This document shows positions 11,503 through 22,885 of a DNA stretch of 64,000 nucleotides, in pieces. The notes under the pieces were generated by a model, which had not been told where the DNA came from, made no database searches, and saw only the letters and a program-made list of their open reading frames with translations. The DNA is taken from positions 16,019,001-16,083,000 of the forward strand of contig PUFA01000007.1 of NCBI GenBank assembly GCA_003508835.1, written 5' to 3'. Origin of the DNA: Eonycteris spelaea. Taxonomy: Eukaryota; Chordata; Mammalia; Chiroptera; Pteropodidae. How positions within the stretch are numbered: position 1 is the first letter of the stretch; every line of letters begins with the position of its first letter. Made by a program: the position numbers and the translations under genes.

Positions 11503-12219
11503 TACCAACAGACACTCCAAGATATTACATTTCATAATAATGTGTGTGAAAGATAACACGTACCTTTTAGACATCTTTTTATTGATTTTGGTTAAATTAA
11601 TGTTCCCAGATGATAGTTCGGAGAGAGTTTTGATATATTCTCTATGCTTCCTCTAGAACCACCCAGAGTATAAGAAATGTAAGCTTGGCATTTATGAGAA
11701 AGAATGGATTTGCAGCTGAAGCATTTGCCGATTATGATGGCTATAGCCACATTTGCCTATGTAAAAGCAAACCATCTAACTCATCACATCTGCTGCCTAT
11801 TTGTCTTCAAGTTGCATCTGCTGACTTTACCAATAAAAACAAGTTGTGCTTTTTCCCTGTCCAGTTGGCATAGCAGAGTTGGTACAGATGGGGCAGGCTT
11901 AGAAGCTGTTGCTTTTTCTCTTTCTTTCCTTATCGTCAGCAACATTATCATATAAATTTAATTACAACTCTTCATCATGAGGACTAAGGCACTGGGAAGA
12001 AAGAAGGGGAAGTTGCATTTTAGCCGCCTGTATTTTGATTTGAAAATTATTACCACTTTCTAAAAAAATCAACATTACTTGAGAAGCTTCAGAGAAATTC
12101 ACAATTGTACATATTGCTGAATAACCCTGGGCATGTGTTACCCTTAATCCTGTCCAACATATAAAATGTCAAAATGAACATTACTCTGAGGACTATTTCT
12201 AGATAGTTAGTCTGAGATT
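11503..12219. other. Anonymous, higher-complexity sequence
   Basis: No repeat family was recognised. Overlapping frames of 62 and 83 codons (11685 and 11704) show no motif. Base composition is more even than in the neighbouring AT-rich DNA, so part of it could be conserved non-coding sequence. That is only an inference. Confidence 0.4.
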
Positions 12220-12253
12220 AAACAAACAAACAAACAAACAAACAAACAAAAAA
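12220..12253. repeat. (AAAC)n microsatellite
   Basis: About eight AAAC units, ending in a short A-run. Confidence 0.95.
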
Positions 12254-12519
12254 CTTCCCTCAAGGGTGTTGCTATACGTATATGTTTTCTGAAACAGAGT
12301 CAGTAAAATACTATTACATGAATCTGGAAAAAGGAATAAATCTATTAATAGAATTTTCTGGTTTTGAAAAAGTGTTCATTTTTATTCCTACCATTAGTCT
12401 TTCTATTCTTAGAAAGATTTATATTTATATCTTTCTATTATTAGAAATATTTATAATATTTCATTTTTATAGTGTTTACCTTGCATAATTGCCCAAAAGC
12501 ACACATATGATTTTGATTG

Positions 12520-12640
12520 AATCTCCAAAACAGTATTGAGAAATGATTTTTAGTTTCTCTATGTATTGTGGAAAAATGTGAGGCTTAGAAAGATAAAGTA
12601 TGTAGACCAAGAGTATATAGTTAATGATGAGGCAAGCTGT
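12520..12640 (-). mobile_element. MIR SINE fragment, antisense
   Basis: The order is the reverse MIR core: gtgaggcttagaaagataaagta in place of the usual gaggctcagagaggttaagta, then ttaatgatgaggcaagctg. Strongly diverged. Confidence 0.5.
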
Positions 12641-13054
12641 CTGTTTTCTGAGTCTAAATAAGTATTCTTTTCATCTTCACCATAATTTTCAGGTTTAATT
12701 TTGTCCAGGTATGTATTTGTGCCCAATACTATAAAATACTGGTATCACATGAAAATATACTTGCATTGTATTTGTTCTGTTGAGAAGGAAAATTCTAGGT
12801 TCTAGATTTAATATAGGAAAAGACATTTTGAAATATCTTAATATAATTATATGCAGCCTAAGTATTTTTATTTTGAGAATTTCATGATTATGGCATAGCT
12901 GAGAATAAATATAAATGTATTTGTAAACAATGTTTTTTATTCTTGGGAGTAAAAATGTTGAGTAGGCATATCCTAAATTATTTTAGAAACAGTATTATTG
13001 GGTATAATTTACATATCCTGAATGTCATGTACTTATTTTCTTATATTTGATTTT
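12641..13054. other. Anonymous AT-rich sequence
   Basis: Nothing recognised. It directly precedes the 3' end of the antisense L1. Confidence 0.5.
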
Positions 13055-14012
13055 TACAATTATTTTATTTATTATTTCATTCTCATCTCCCTTTGGCAAT
13101 AATCAGCTTCTTCTCTATATCTATGGGTCTTTTTCTCTTTTGTTTATTCATTTTGTTTTCTTTATAATCCACATATAGTAAAATCATATGGTATTTGTCT
13201 GTACGATTCATTTCACTTAGCATAATACCATCCAGGTCCATTCATATTGTTGCAAATGGCAAGATTTCAATATTTTTTATTGCTGAATAATATTTCATAG
13301 TGTGGGTGGGGGGCACATCTTCTTTATCCACTCATCAATTGATGGACATCTAGGTTGCTTCCATATCTTGGTCATTACTAGTATGATGCAATTTACATAG
13401 GGGTATGTATATCTTTTTGAGTTACTCTGTTGTTTTTTTTTTTTTCAAATAAATAGCCAGAAGTGGAATTGCTAGCTCATACAAATGGCTCTATTTTTTC
13501 ATTTTTTTATGACTTGCCATGCTGTCTTCCATAGTGACTTCACTAATTTACAATCCCACCAACAGTGTACACGGGTTCTCTTTTCTCTATATCCTCACTT
13601 GTTATTTGTGATCTATTGATGAGAGCCATTCTGACAGATGTGAGGTGATGATATCTCATTGTGGTTTTAATTTGTATTTCTCTGATGATTAATGATGTTG
13701 AGCATATTTTCATATATCTGTTGGCCACATGTATATCCCCTTTAGAGAAATGTCTATTAAGTTCCTCTGTCCATGTTTTATTTAGATTGTGTGTTTGTTT
13801 GTTTTTTGGTGTTAAGTTGTATGAATTCTTATATATTTGGATATTAACCCAATGTATCTTTTGAAAATATCTTCTCCCAAGTAGATTGTCTTTTCTCTTT
13901 GTTGATGATTTCCTTCACTGTGCAAAAACTTTTTAGTTTGATGTAATTCTACTTGTTTATTTTCTTCTTTTGTTGATCTCACCTGAGGAGACATATCTAA
14001 AAAGAAGATATG
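13055..14012 (-). mobile_element. L1, 5'-truncated (ORF2 C-terminal end and 3' UTR), antisense
   Basis: The plus strand carries the reverse complement of an L1 3' end: gttgcaaatggcaagattt, ctgaataatatttcatagtg, gtgaggtgatgatatctc, then the ORF2 C-terminal coding part. On the minus strand, 13543-13728 still translates to the conserved ORF2 block around ...[18 protein letters not shown]..., upstream of the Cys-rich end. The 13812-13994 frame gives the preceding SEGNHQQ segment. Stops and frameshifts abound, so it is inactive. The 5' truncation point is near 14012, within the 'gaggagacatatc' stretch. Confidence 0.9.
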
Positions 14013-14137
14013 TCAACAGAATGAATGATATATAGCAATAGTAAGGGATAAAATATGCAGCTACTATAATAAAACATGGGAGAATCTCAAAATTATGAGA
14101 CTTCTTGTTACTTATCTAGTTTTTCTTTCATCAGTGG

Positions 14138-14184
14138 GTGTTTTTAGTTTTGTATACAAATGGCATGCTACAAACTAAAAACAC
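14138..14184. repeat. Imperfect inverted repeat (16-bp stem)
   Basis: Left arm 14138-14154 (gtgtttttagttttgta) pairs with right arm 14169-14184 (tacaaactaaaaacac), with one unpaired T and a 14-base loop. Confidence 0.85.
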
Positions 14185-14518
14185 TAATAAAATACAAACT
14201 ACATAGATGTAAATAATAATAAGAAAGACAACTCATCCTCAGTTTTATCTTTTCTCATTCTACCTGAGTACATGCATACACACACACACATCTGTTTCAT
14301 ATCTAGACTAACTTCCCCTTCACTAACTCCCCTTTCCTTTTTTATAACCCTTTATTTGATAAGTAAACACATTCTAAACAAATTAACAGTACATCATTCT
14401 TTTACTTTAAAAGAAACTTGCTTCTGTGTTTGACACTTGTTTTTTCCATTTATTTATTAATTATGAAATATAGTACTGAGCACATTTTGGGAAATAATAT
14501 ATCATTTATTTATATTTT
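14185..14518. other. Anonymous sequence
   Basis: A short CA run (14278-14290) and AT-rich DNA. This is the pre-insertion flank of the 5S-derived element. Confidence 0.5.
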
Positions 14519-14766
14519 AAAAGCGAATGACCAGTCTATGGCCATGCCAAAATGAACAAGCCTGATCCCGTCTGATCTCGGAAGCTAAGCAAGGTCAGGC
14601 TTGGTTAGTACTTGGATGGGAGACCACCTAGGAAGACTGGGTGCTGTAGACGTAAAAAATAAAAAATAAGGGATTGTAAACTGACAAGGTCCTTGCAGTC
14701 TGTGAGGTCAACCAAAGGTTGCCTCACCTAAAAAAAAAAAAAAAAAAAAAAAAAAGTGAGTGACCA
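14519..14766 (+). mobile_element. 5S rRNA-derived SINE-like insertion with target-site duplication
   Basis: A full-length 5S rRNA-like head (14534-14653) is followed by an A-rich linker, about 55 bases of unrelated 3' domain (about 14668-14728) and a poly-A tail of about 27 (14729-14755). The direct repeats aagcgaatgacca (14521-14533) and aagtgagtgacca (14754-14766) flank it, differing by two transitions. This is the anatomy of an L1-mobilised pol III retroposon. 5S-derived SINEs are known in fruit bats (MEG family) and the springhare; whether this 3' domain matches them needs a library comparison. A one-off chimeric 5S retropseudogene is the alternative. Confidence 0.8.
14534..14653 (+). pseudogene. 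5S rRNA-like sequence (head of the SINE)
   Basis: At 120 bases it has the length of a normal 5S rRNA. The internal pol III promoter region is well kept: gaagctaagcaaggt for box A, and cttggatgggagacc for box C. Substitutions include loss of CpGs, for example ggtcaggcttgg where 5S has a CpG-bearing ggtcgggcctgg. It lacks the usual T-run terminator directly after the 3' end and reads into an A-rich linker instead. It is a retroposed copy, not a 5S gene. Confidence 0.9.
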
Positions 14767-15754
14767 AATATATAAACTTGAATGGGATATATTGGTGGAG
14801 TATAAGGAAATCATATTCTGTCTTAGTTTATGAGGTTTATTTCTTCTCTTGTGTAAATAGTCAACATGGAAGGTCCAAGAAGACCTGCCATAAAAGCTTA
14901 TCATTGGGATTAATGGCCTAATTTTATATAATTATACAAATGGTATTTTATTTAATTATATAGAAATAACTCAAAATGAATATAATGTAAAATTTGACCC
15001 AAAACACTGTCATTAAACAACATCTTAGACCATACAATTTAACATCCAAACTTTTGATAATAAATTTGAGAATGAAGGCTTATTCTTAAAATAAATAAAA
15101 GAATATAATTTTTGAAAACCTATTTATTGACCAACAAAATTATTTTAATGTTGATGGTACCCTAGAATATTCCTTTCAAAAATTGTTTTCCAAATAATAT
15201 ATGCATTTAAAATATAACTTGTACTATATATGTTAAATGACAAAATTTATTGATTGCTTAAATATTTAAAGTAGGCAAAATATTTTTCTTATGATGAAAA
15301 ATAATTTTACATTTTATTGCTATGTTCACTTTAGCAGTGTCATCTAGTACTGAATCACTGATTCAATGATTTTTCTCAAGAATGTATATTTTTCAGTTTC
15401 TACTATTACTAAATATTTAATTTGTTACAAAAAGTTGCATTTTATAGTGAACCATTTTGTAATGCTTGATATTTTCAATTCCCTCCTCTGTAGACAATAA
15501 TATATTGACTTAAGGAAATATTCTTCAGCAAACGCTAAGATGCTTATTAGTCTCACCCCCAAATTCTGCAAAATGTATGATAGAGTATACTTATTCCAAT
15601 TTACTTTCATTTTGGAATATACATGGAAATTACACACAGACACATGACTATACATACACACAGACATATAATTATAAACTTTGTCAACTACAGCTACTAT
15701 TGAAATTGATGGAATATTGTACTTTCCAGTTATGACATTATTTTCCTATACTTT
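14767..15754. other. Anonymous AT-rich sequence
   Basis: No recognisable repeat, RNA gene or credible frame. The 80-codon minus-strand frame at 15425-15667 shows no family motif. Confidence 0.5.
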
Positions 15755-16010
15755 TATGGAGCTAGATTTGGCTTAGTGACTTTGTTCCAACAGATAAAAT
15801 ATAAGCAGAAGTTTCTTTTTCTTTCATTATTATTTTTTGTGTCTGTGATTTCCAACAAGATTTCTTATAGAGAACATACAGTTCCTCATCTTTACACTTT
15901 TTGCTGTCTATCAGTTCAAAAGCCATTTTTAACCATGAAGTGGCTTCCAGGGTAGCAGCATATGGTATCAAAAAGAAATGTCCCTTTAGATATTATCGGG
16001 CTGCTGTGCT
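15755..16010 (+). mobile_element. Possible MaLR (MLT1-like) LTR fragment
   Basis: The wording gatttggcttagtgacttt and aacagataaaatataagcag resembles the MLT1 segment 'ggacttagtgactcgcttctaa..aatagaat..gcagaag'. Downstream agreement is weak, so the assignment is tentative. Confidence 0.35.
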
Positions 16011-17100
16011 AACCCCTGGTTGGTTATCACCTATAAACGAAAAATGAAATTTTATTTTGTTCATTTTGGAGTTTTCTAACACATGCAGTCAAACTTAATC
16101 TTTATTTACATATTGCCATTTACTCACAAAACAAGCTAACAAATGAATACTTTAAACCCCTTTTTCAAATAAAAATAAATCAAAATTAAACTAAGCAAAA
16201 CACATATACACTGGAATAAAAGGATGCAAGTGGGAAGGGAAATGAATCCTTAGTATCAAATTTGCAGAGTTAAAAAGTGTATAAAATTGGCAGGAGCAGC
16301 AGTAACAGGAAAATACACCACTATTTGTACCAGGTTGGCCAGTAATAGCCAGATCTTATTCTAGGATGTGGACAGGTATGGAAAGGTCAAGTACAATGCT
16401 AGCTGCCAGATTACCAGGTTCAGTTATTACTCCTCTCTTTCATAGCCTACTATCGAGTTGGCCTTTGTACTAACAATACGATTGAAATAAGACCAGAATT
16501 CCTGTGTACTTTCTTGTAGGACTGAGTAGAAAAATAATCTTTTTGGTTTTGTAACCCTAATGAAGTCTTACCCTGCAAATACTTGAGACAATTGGTGACA
16601 GCCAACTCTTCATGTCTCAAATGCTTCTCTCAATGAATTGAGGAGGAAAAAGAGGAAAAGATGGGAGTAAGGGAACAGTAGTAGTAGGAGGAGGAGATAG
16701 TAGATTGTAAGAAAACATACAGTTTTAATTGTTGGAAGTATAATGAAGCACAATTAACTCTGTTTTTTCAGAATCACTGGTTTGGTTTCTCCTTCTTGAA
16801 GAATGTAACTATATGAATATTATGCAGAATCAAATGTGTGATGAGCAAGTGGAAATATTACAATTGATTTTAATGAAAAGAACTTATTTTAAGCTGAAGC
16901 TTTGTGATATTTTGTTTGTAATCTCAGTTTTTTCAGCTATAAAATGTGCATAATAATAAATGAGCCAGCAATGACATGATTTATTTCCTTCTCTTTTTGG
17001 GGGGTGGGAGGGAAGCAAAAATTAAACTGTGATCAACCTGAATAAAAACATAACAATTCAAAACACATAAATTAATTGAACCCAATTACATATTGACATA
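16011..17100. other. Anonymous sequence
   Basis: No feature was recognised beyond a small AGG/GTA-rich patch at 16672-16700 and a G-run (ggggggtgggaggg) near 16999. Confidence 0.45.
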
Positions 17101-17106
17101 TATAAC

Positions 17107-17178
17107 TCTCTCGGACTGAATGTCTGAGAGAGAGACTATCACAAAGAATCAATTACAAAGAGACTATTACAAAGAATC
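17107..17178. repeat. Small hairpin followed by a two-copy tandem repeat
   Basis: ctctctcgga (17107) pairs with tctgagagag across a short loop. Immediately after it, gagactatcacaaagaatc (17132-17150) recurs as gagactattacaaagaatc (17160-17178) with a 28-base period. Confidence 0.8.
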
Positions 17179-17559
17179 TCATAAGATCGTTGAGAAATAA
17201 TACAAAATATGTATATAAATTAAATAAGAAAGTTTACTTAAATGACCATTGTATTTTTCTTATTACTCTTCATCAGTCATTCTTGCTATATTGCAGGCAA
17301 TTTTGTTTACTGAAAGTGTAGTTCTGCTTTATAGTAAATCATTATAATATATTCTTGAAGGCTTTAGTGGGCTACTAAGGGAATGTTAGTCATATACAAA
17401 TATTTTTTAATGTTATATAAAAAGTTTTCTGAATTGTCAACATATGTTATTGATAAATGGGCCTCTTTGTATTTCTTTTTGGAAAAATAGAAATGTGTTT
17501 AATAATCAAGGGTGGTCAAGTATTAAAATTAAATTGGCACAAAATACCTTATCTTTAAA

Positions 17560-18060
17560 AGATGCTTCTCTGTTGTTAAAAACCCTCATGACCAAAAGCT
17601 TTTCTCAAAGAAGGAGTTTATTGAGCCATATGCTAGCCAGAAAAAGAATCAGGTCCTGGAGCATGCAGCCTGAACCACCAGCACCAAGGCTAAATGGAGA
17701 AAGCAAACATGTCCTTGTCCTGGGATTGGTGAGGCCTTTTAATTACGACCAGTTTGGAGAAAAGACATAAGTTGTTTTTAAAGAATTTACATTGACTGTA
17801 GATGGGGGCGGGGCAGCAGAAGGTGAAGTGGGATTATTAGCTTGGGGATGGGTGCATAGTTCTTAAGGAAGAAGTGTGTGTTGCTTTCGGGTTTGTTATG
17901 GGCAATGATCCAGAAAGTTCATGCATAAGCAGGGTATAGGGGAGTCTGGTTTTCAGCCATTTTCTCTAGCTAAGAGCTGAAATAGCCACCAAGAAGTTAA
18001 TTCAAGGTTTCAACATACATTCAGAAATGTGAATAGTCTTGTTCGGTTTTGCCTTTGGCC
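17560..18060 (-). mobile_element. Possible solo LTR, antisense
   Basis: Read on the minus strand there is a ggctcaataaactcc motif (plus-strand position about 17608-17622) followed by a T-rich, U5-like end. It is preceded by roughly 450 bases of more GC-rich sequence than the surroundings. This layout suggests an LTR with its AATAAA signal. I cannot name the family and the boundaries are guesses. The 108-codon plus-strand frame at 17444-17770 crosses its border and is not considered a gene. Confidence 0.35.
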
Positions 18061-18188
18061 TTATTAACTGTTTAACTCCTTGTCTCTCCTTTCCACCTTC
18101 TGGCTTGCTGTAATTTCATTTAGGACATCTCAAAATCTTTCTCTTGTCACTATTATGGGAAACTGTTATGCTTTTCTCTGTGTATGTG

Positions 18189-18221
<33 letters not shown>

Positions 18222-18260
18222 CGCATGTGCATGTCCATGTGTGCATGTGTGTGTCTTTTA
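18189..18260. repeat. (GT)n-(GC)n microsatellite with imperfect GT/AT tail
   Basis: About twelve GT units (18189-18212) run into about six GC units (to 18224), then mixed catgtgcatgtcc repeats. It has the same TG-to-CG architecture as 3003-3042. Confidence 0.93.
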
Positions 18261-18559
18261 AATCATGATCGAAACATAAATGGTTGAAAGTTTCACCATC
18301 ACGTAAAACGCATGCAACACCTGACCAATCCCAAATCATGTGTTCAATGCTATTGCTTCACTTTGGGTTTGTAAGACCATTCTTCTGGAGAAAGATTTAG
18401 ATTCCTCTGGGACCTGTAAGTGAGACTTCAGAATGTGATCAATATAAAAATCACCTCATGTGCTGAATCATTTGAAAATATTTTTATGAATTCCCCCTTT
18501 TTATTGATGTTTTTATACAGCCATAACTAAGTGGAATACAAGGATTAAAAAAGAAGACT

Positions 18560-18960
18560 ATCACAGAAACTCTCTGTACCCTTTGCACATACACCAGATG
18601 GTTAAAAAGACAAACACAAGTGTTGGTGACGATATAGAACAAAGACAACTCTCATTTCTATGTAGACAGTAAATTGTACATTCCCTTAGGTGAAACTGAA
18701 AAATGAAATGATTTTATGCAATTAAAAGACAGTAACAGTGGTTCCTTTGGGGAGAAGAGATAGAGTAGCTTTTTGGATGAGATCTAAAGCATTCTTCTTG
18801 GCTGTTATTTTTCATTTTCGACCTTGTTGGTAGTTATATGGATGTAATCCATTTGTGGTAATTTATTGAGATGTATATGTATAATTTCTTTATTTCCTTA
18901 AATATATAATATCCCTTGAAAGAATAGTATATTAAAGTGTTTTTCTGAATGTTGCTATGT
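18560..18960 (+). mobile_element. Old L1 (3' part), sense
   Basis: caagtgttggtgacgatat and aactctcatttcta correspond to the ORF2 segment coding for the region before the Cys-rich end. A 3' UTR-like tail follows (gttatatggatgtaatcc, ttattgagatgtatatgta). Highly diverged, with an internal deletion. Confidence 0.5.
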
Positions 18961-18977
18961 CATTTTTTTCAAATATT

Positions 18978-19605
18978 TATATGATTTTTTAACTTTATAT
19001 TGAAATAATTTTAGATTTATGGAAATTACAGATAATTACAGAGTCATACAGAAGATTCTCATACACCATTCTCCCAGCATCCCTAACAACATATATGATC
19101 ATTAATAATATAATGTGATCATTAGAACGATAAAGTCATAATTTGTACAATCACATTAATTAAACTAACACTCTGAATTTTCCTAGGTTTTTCTAGTAAT
19201 GTATTTTTTTCATTTCCAAAGATTTATGTTAGAATCCTACATTGCATTTAATTGCCACGTTACCTTTGTCTCCTCTAATCTGTGACAGACTCAGTGTTTT
19301 TATTATTTCACCACTGTCACAGTTTTGAATAGTACCGGTCAGGTACTGTGTAGAACATGGGTTTGTCTGATTTTTCATGATTAAATTGCATTACACAGAA
19401 GTAACACTTCTCAGTGCATCCCATCAGGAGGCACGCAAAGTCTACACATCTTACTATTGCTGATAGTAATCTTGATTATTTGTTGAAAGTAGCACTGCTG
19501 GCTTTCTGTACTATAATGTTTCCATTAAGGTGCAAAACAATTTAATTTGGGCAATAGGTAATTTTCTTGTTAAGTGTATATGATAAAATGCTTGGGTTAA
19601 TATGA
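18978..19605 (-). mobile_element. Old L1 3' UTR, antisense
   Basis: The run from gaaataattttagatttatgg through cattgcatttaattgccacg, cctctaatctgtgacag and ttgaatagtaccggtcagg follows the reverse complement of an old L1M-type 3' UTR in correct order. It abuts the sense fragment at 18560-18960, so two old L1 ends lie tail to tail. A 22-base tandem duplication (tatgataaaatgctt...) sits at its right edge (19579-19620). Confidence 0.6.
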
Positions 19606-20558
19606 TAAAATGCTGGGTTCAATGTGTGGCTGGGGTTACTGTAATGCAGTCTTTTGCCTTTACGTATTTGTGGATCTCTGTGGGGGGATTTTCAACAGAA
19701 AAAAAAGTGCAGAAATGAATAAAGGACTAGTCAGGGTTATTTGTCTTGTGACCCTCTTATTTCTTTTTAAAGTTCCTTGGCACATAGTGCTTTCTACTAA
19801 GAGTTGGAATCTGTAGAAAAATATAAAATATGGGATAGAGGGCAGTGCCAATCTACCTTTCTGTACTTTTGAATTCTATTCCATCTCAGAACTGAAATAT
19901 ATTTCTTATTTTGAACCCAATACACAAACTTCTGGATCCATTTGTTTTCAATAATAAGTATAAGTTTATTCAAGTTAATTTGAAAGAATTTTTAAGCAAG
20001 AATTCAGCATGCCTTATAGATCTTATGTATATAGTCAGATTTACAAATATAAAAACATTTAAACAAGTAGGTTTTACTTTAACAAACAGAGAACCCTGAA
20101 ACGCTGAGGCCAGTACTAGCTAGAAATAGGCTTGCTGGAAACTTGAGCGGGATAAGGACTTAGAGCATTAACTGGTCCATGGATTGAAATTGTGGAGCTA
20201 ATGAAAAAATCAGAAAAGCAACAATCCAAACCATATGTCAGTAAAGAAGACCCAAATGAAAATTCACTTTGCAAGGGGGATGGAGGGCAGTGGAAGAATA
20301 AAATGTAAACTAAAGTGGTTAGAAATGTTTGCCTCTGAGAAACAAAACTAGCATGAGGAGTGTCAAGGAGCTGTGGTTTTCAATGTTAAGTCATTTTGGT
20401 GCTATCTGATATTTTTAATCTCAACCTTGAAAATATTTACTATTTTAAAATTTAATTTATTGGAAAAATCAATATGTATTTATGTTTGCATGCATACCAA
20501 GTGTTACAAATCAGTAAGTAGTTAAATTTGATTATTTAATGTGAATTATCAGAGTGAG
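19606..20558. other. Anonymous sequence
   Basis: No element recognised. Frames of 62-68 codons here carry no motif and have the composition of AT-rich non-coding DNA. Confidence 0.45.
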
Positions 20559-20590
20559 TTACAGTTCTCTTTTGAAATAGAGAACTGTAA
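20559..20590. repeat. Perfect 12-bp hairpin
   Basis: ttacagttctct (20559-20570) and agagaactgtaa (20579-20590) are exact reverse complements separated by 8 bases. It sits at the edge of a MIR. Confidence 0.9.
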
Positions 20591-20770
20591 TAGAATACAG
20601 TGCATGAGCTTTGGACCCAGAGGACCCAAGTTCAAGTTCAGAGTCTGCCATCAGTCAGCTCTAGACAAATATTCTTTATTTGAAAATGTTGATGGCATGA
20701 GGTTGCCAACCTGTCACTGAATAATACAGAATCATTGTGGAAATCAAATATGATAATGCTGATTTTTATT
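20590..20770 (+). mobile_element. MIR SINE, sense
   Basis: The tRNA-related head is visible (acagtgcatgagctttgg, then caagttcaagttcagagtct). The core region is altered and the tail ends ggaaatcaaatatgataatg. Diverged but in the right order. Confidence 0.65.
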
Positions 20771-22039
20771 TTTGGAAAGTATAAGAACTACTATAAATTA
20801 TCATTCTAGCCATAACTCTATAAAATTTTTAAAGTTATGCAAATGTTAAGTTATGATGACAGCCATTGCTGGAAATCATTATGGTCCTACCTCTTGCAAA
20901 GTTCATTCATGCTGCCTATATGATTGTCCTTTTCTTACACTAAATTATTAATTCCACGCTACTTAATTTTCAAGGCTTCAGCTGTTTTAGAACAATATGA
21001 TACTGACTCATAATAGATGCTAATCTTTGGTTTTCTTTGGATAGTAATTATTGTATATATGCTAATACATTTTGACAGTCTCTTGCAATTTGCAAATTAT
21101 TCCTGCTATCTTGGTTTCCAGAAAATTTCTCTAAAATAGTGAACTAAAATATAGAGCATTTTTCTCTTACATGTTTAAAAGCCAACATTGTATCAAAAAG
21201 GCTTATTATGGTATATTGCACTTTACTTCAAAAGATTCTATTTTCTGCCAATGAAGTGATCAGCTGTCTTTATAGAAAATGTGATTAGTTAGTTCATGAT
21301 TTGGTTTGAAAATCCAGGTTTCTATGCCTGCCTCATATTTTTCACCTATCACAACTTACACATAACTAACTACAAATCACATACTAATGCCACAGAATGA
21401 GATAGCACACACTGATACTATGGAAAAAAAGTGAGCAGGAAATGAATCTTCATAAGTAAATGGATGGTTGCAATTCTTCATCGTTAACTTTCTTATGGTC
21501 TGCAGTCATCTGGAAAAAATGGAAGACACAGTGAAGCCACCAGCAATCTCAGTAAGTTAAAAACAATAGCACCATGAGGAGAGTATACTTTAGCGATGTC
21601 AACTATGAAGAGCTAAACCCATGGGTCAAAAATTAATGTGTTTGTTATGGCTCTTTTTTCCCTTTTCTAGTTGCCTTAGTTCTTTGGCATAGGAACAACT
21701 GAGGCATTGGAAAGTATTTATAGACTGATATGAGGAAAACTGATTTACTATAGAAAAGATTGACCTGACCCAGGATCTCAAAACAAACAAACAAACCATA
21801 AGCCAATAACGTAAAATAAACTTAAAGAACTCATCTTTCATATTTAGTTTGGCAGCTGTCTAGATCAATGCTACATATTACTGCCAACTTATATTTCCTT
21901 TGTATCTCAGAAGTATGTTTTGATCACCATCATATACAGTTGAAAATTGTGATTAGATAGAGCTTCTGGCACTAGAAAAGGTTATATACGAGATAACACA
22001 AAAAATTTTCCAGCATTAATTAAAATCTATTAGTTAGGT
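20771..22039. other. Anonymous sequence
   Basis: Nothing recognised. The minus-strand 71-codon frame at 21626-21841 has no family motif. Confidence 0.45.
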
Positions 22040-22145
22040 TTTAATATCTGCTAATAACTAGTTGTGTAACTTTGCACAAGGCGTTTAACTAATCTGTTTC
22101 CTCTAGTCTAAAATAAGGACATTGGATAAAATGATACTGGGGGTA
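22040..22145 (+). mobile_element. MIR SINE core, sense
   Basis: actagttgtgtaactttgc and cgtttaactaatctgtttcc match the MIR core (ctagctgtgtgacctt...cttaacctctctg...ttcctc). Confidence 0.7.
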
Positions 22146-22885
22146 TTTCCTGTTGTCAATACATGCCATGCCATAGCATTTTGAGTAAAAATATATCCCT
22201 TTTACAACAATTATGCATAAGTAATAAGTATCTCATTTTTACTTTACTAACCTTTCAAACTAGTTGATAAGTCTGTAACAACTGAGAACATTAAGGAAAA
22301 CAACATCAGGGTCATATTAATTGCAAAATTAGATGCCTAAAAGGTAATATTCTAAACTTTTGCTCTCAGCGTAAATAGAATATTTAAACTCAGAATCCAT
22401 ATAATGCAGGTAGTATTTTCAAGATCAGTAATCTGCTTCATACGTGTAAAAACAAAGGAAATGTTCATAAAGAAGAAAGAATGATATATGCAGGTACATC
22501 AATATAATAGAGATAAATAATAGTGTATAGCAAGAGAAAAGTTGGGTAAAAGAAACAGGCAAAAGAAAGCAAAGAACCCAGCAAGCTTGGAGAGTTATTT
22601 GACATATTAAGAAAAAAATTTTCACAAAGGACTGGAAAAGTTGCAAAGAGAGTTCATTAAGTTCAAAGTATTCCATATAAGGAAGCAAAGAAGTGCTTAA
22701 TATCTTTTAACAACTTGAAAGCTAAAATATTTAAATGTATGATACTTATTTCGAAAGCAAAGATGTAAATACCCACAGCAAAAGTTACTCTAGCTTTCCA
22801 GAAGTTCACAGGCAAGTTGAGGAGAAGAATGAGTAAACAATCACAATGCAGTGTTAAGTTCTTTAATAGAGGTGATATGATATTA
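22146..22885. other. Anonymous sequence
   Basis: AT-rich. The 87-codon minus-strand frame at 22425-22688 encodes a Phe/Leu-rich peptide with no identifiable domain. Treated as chance. Confidence 0.45.

Noticed and set aside
14534..14653. A functional 5S rRNA gene
   Set aside because: Substitutions, no T-run terminator directly after the 3' end, an A-rich linker and poly-A tail, and a target-site duplication all point to a retroposed copy.
16995..17015. G-quadruplex candidate (ggggggtgggaggg)
   Set aside because: Only three clear G-runs, so it does not meet the usual four-run pattern.
17444..17770. 108-codon plus-strand frame
   Set aside because: It crosses the border of an LTR-like segment and shows no motif.
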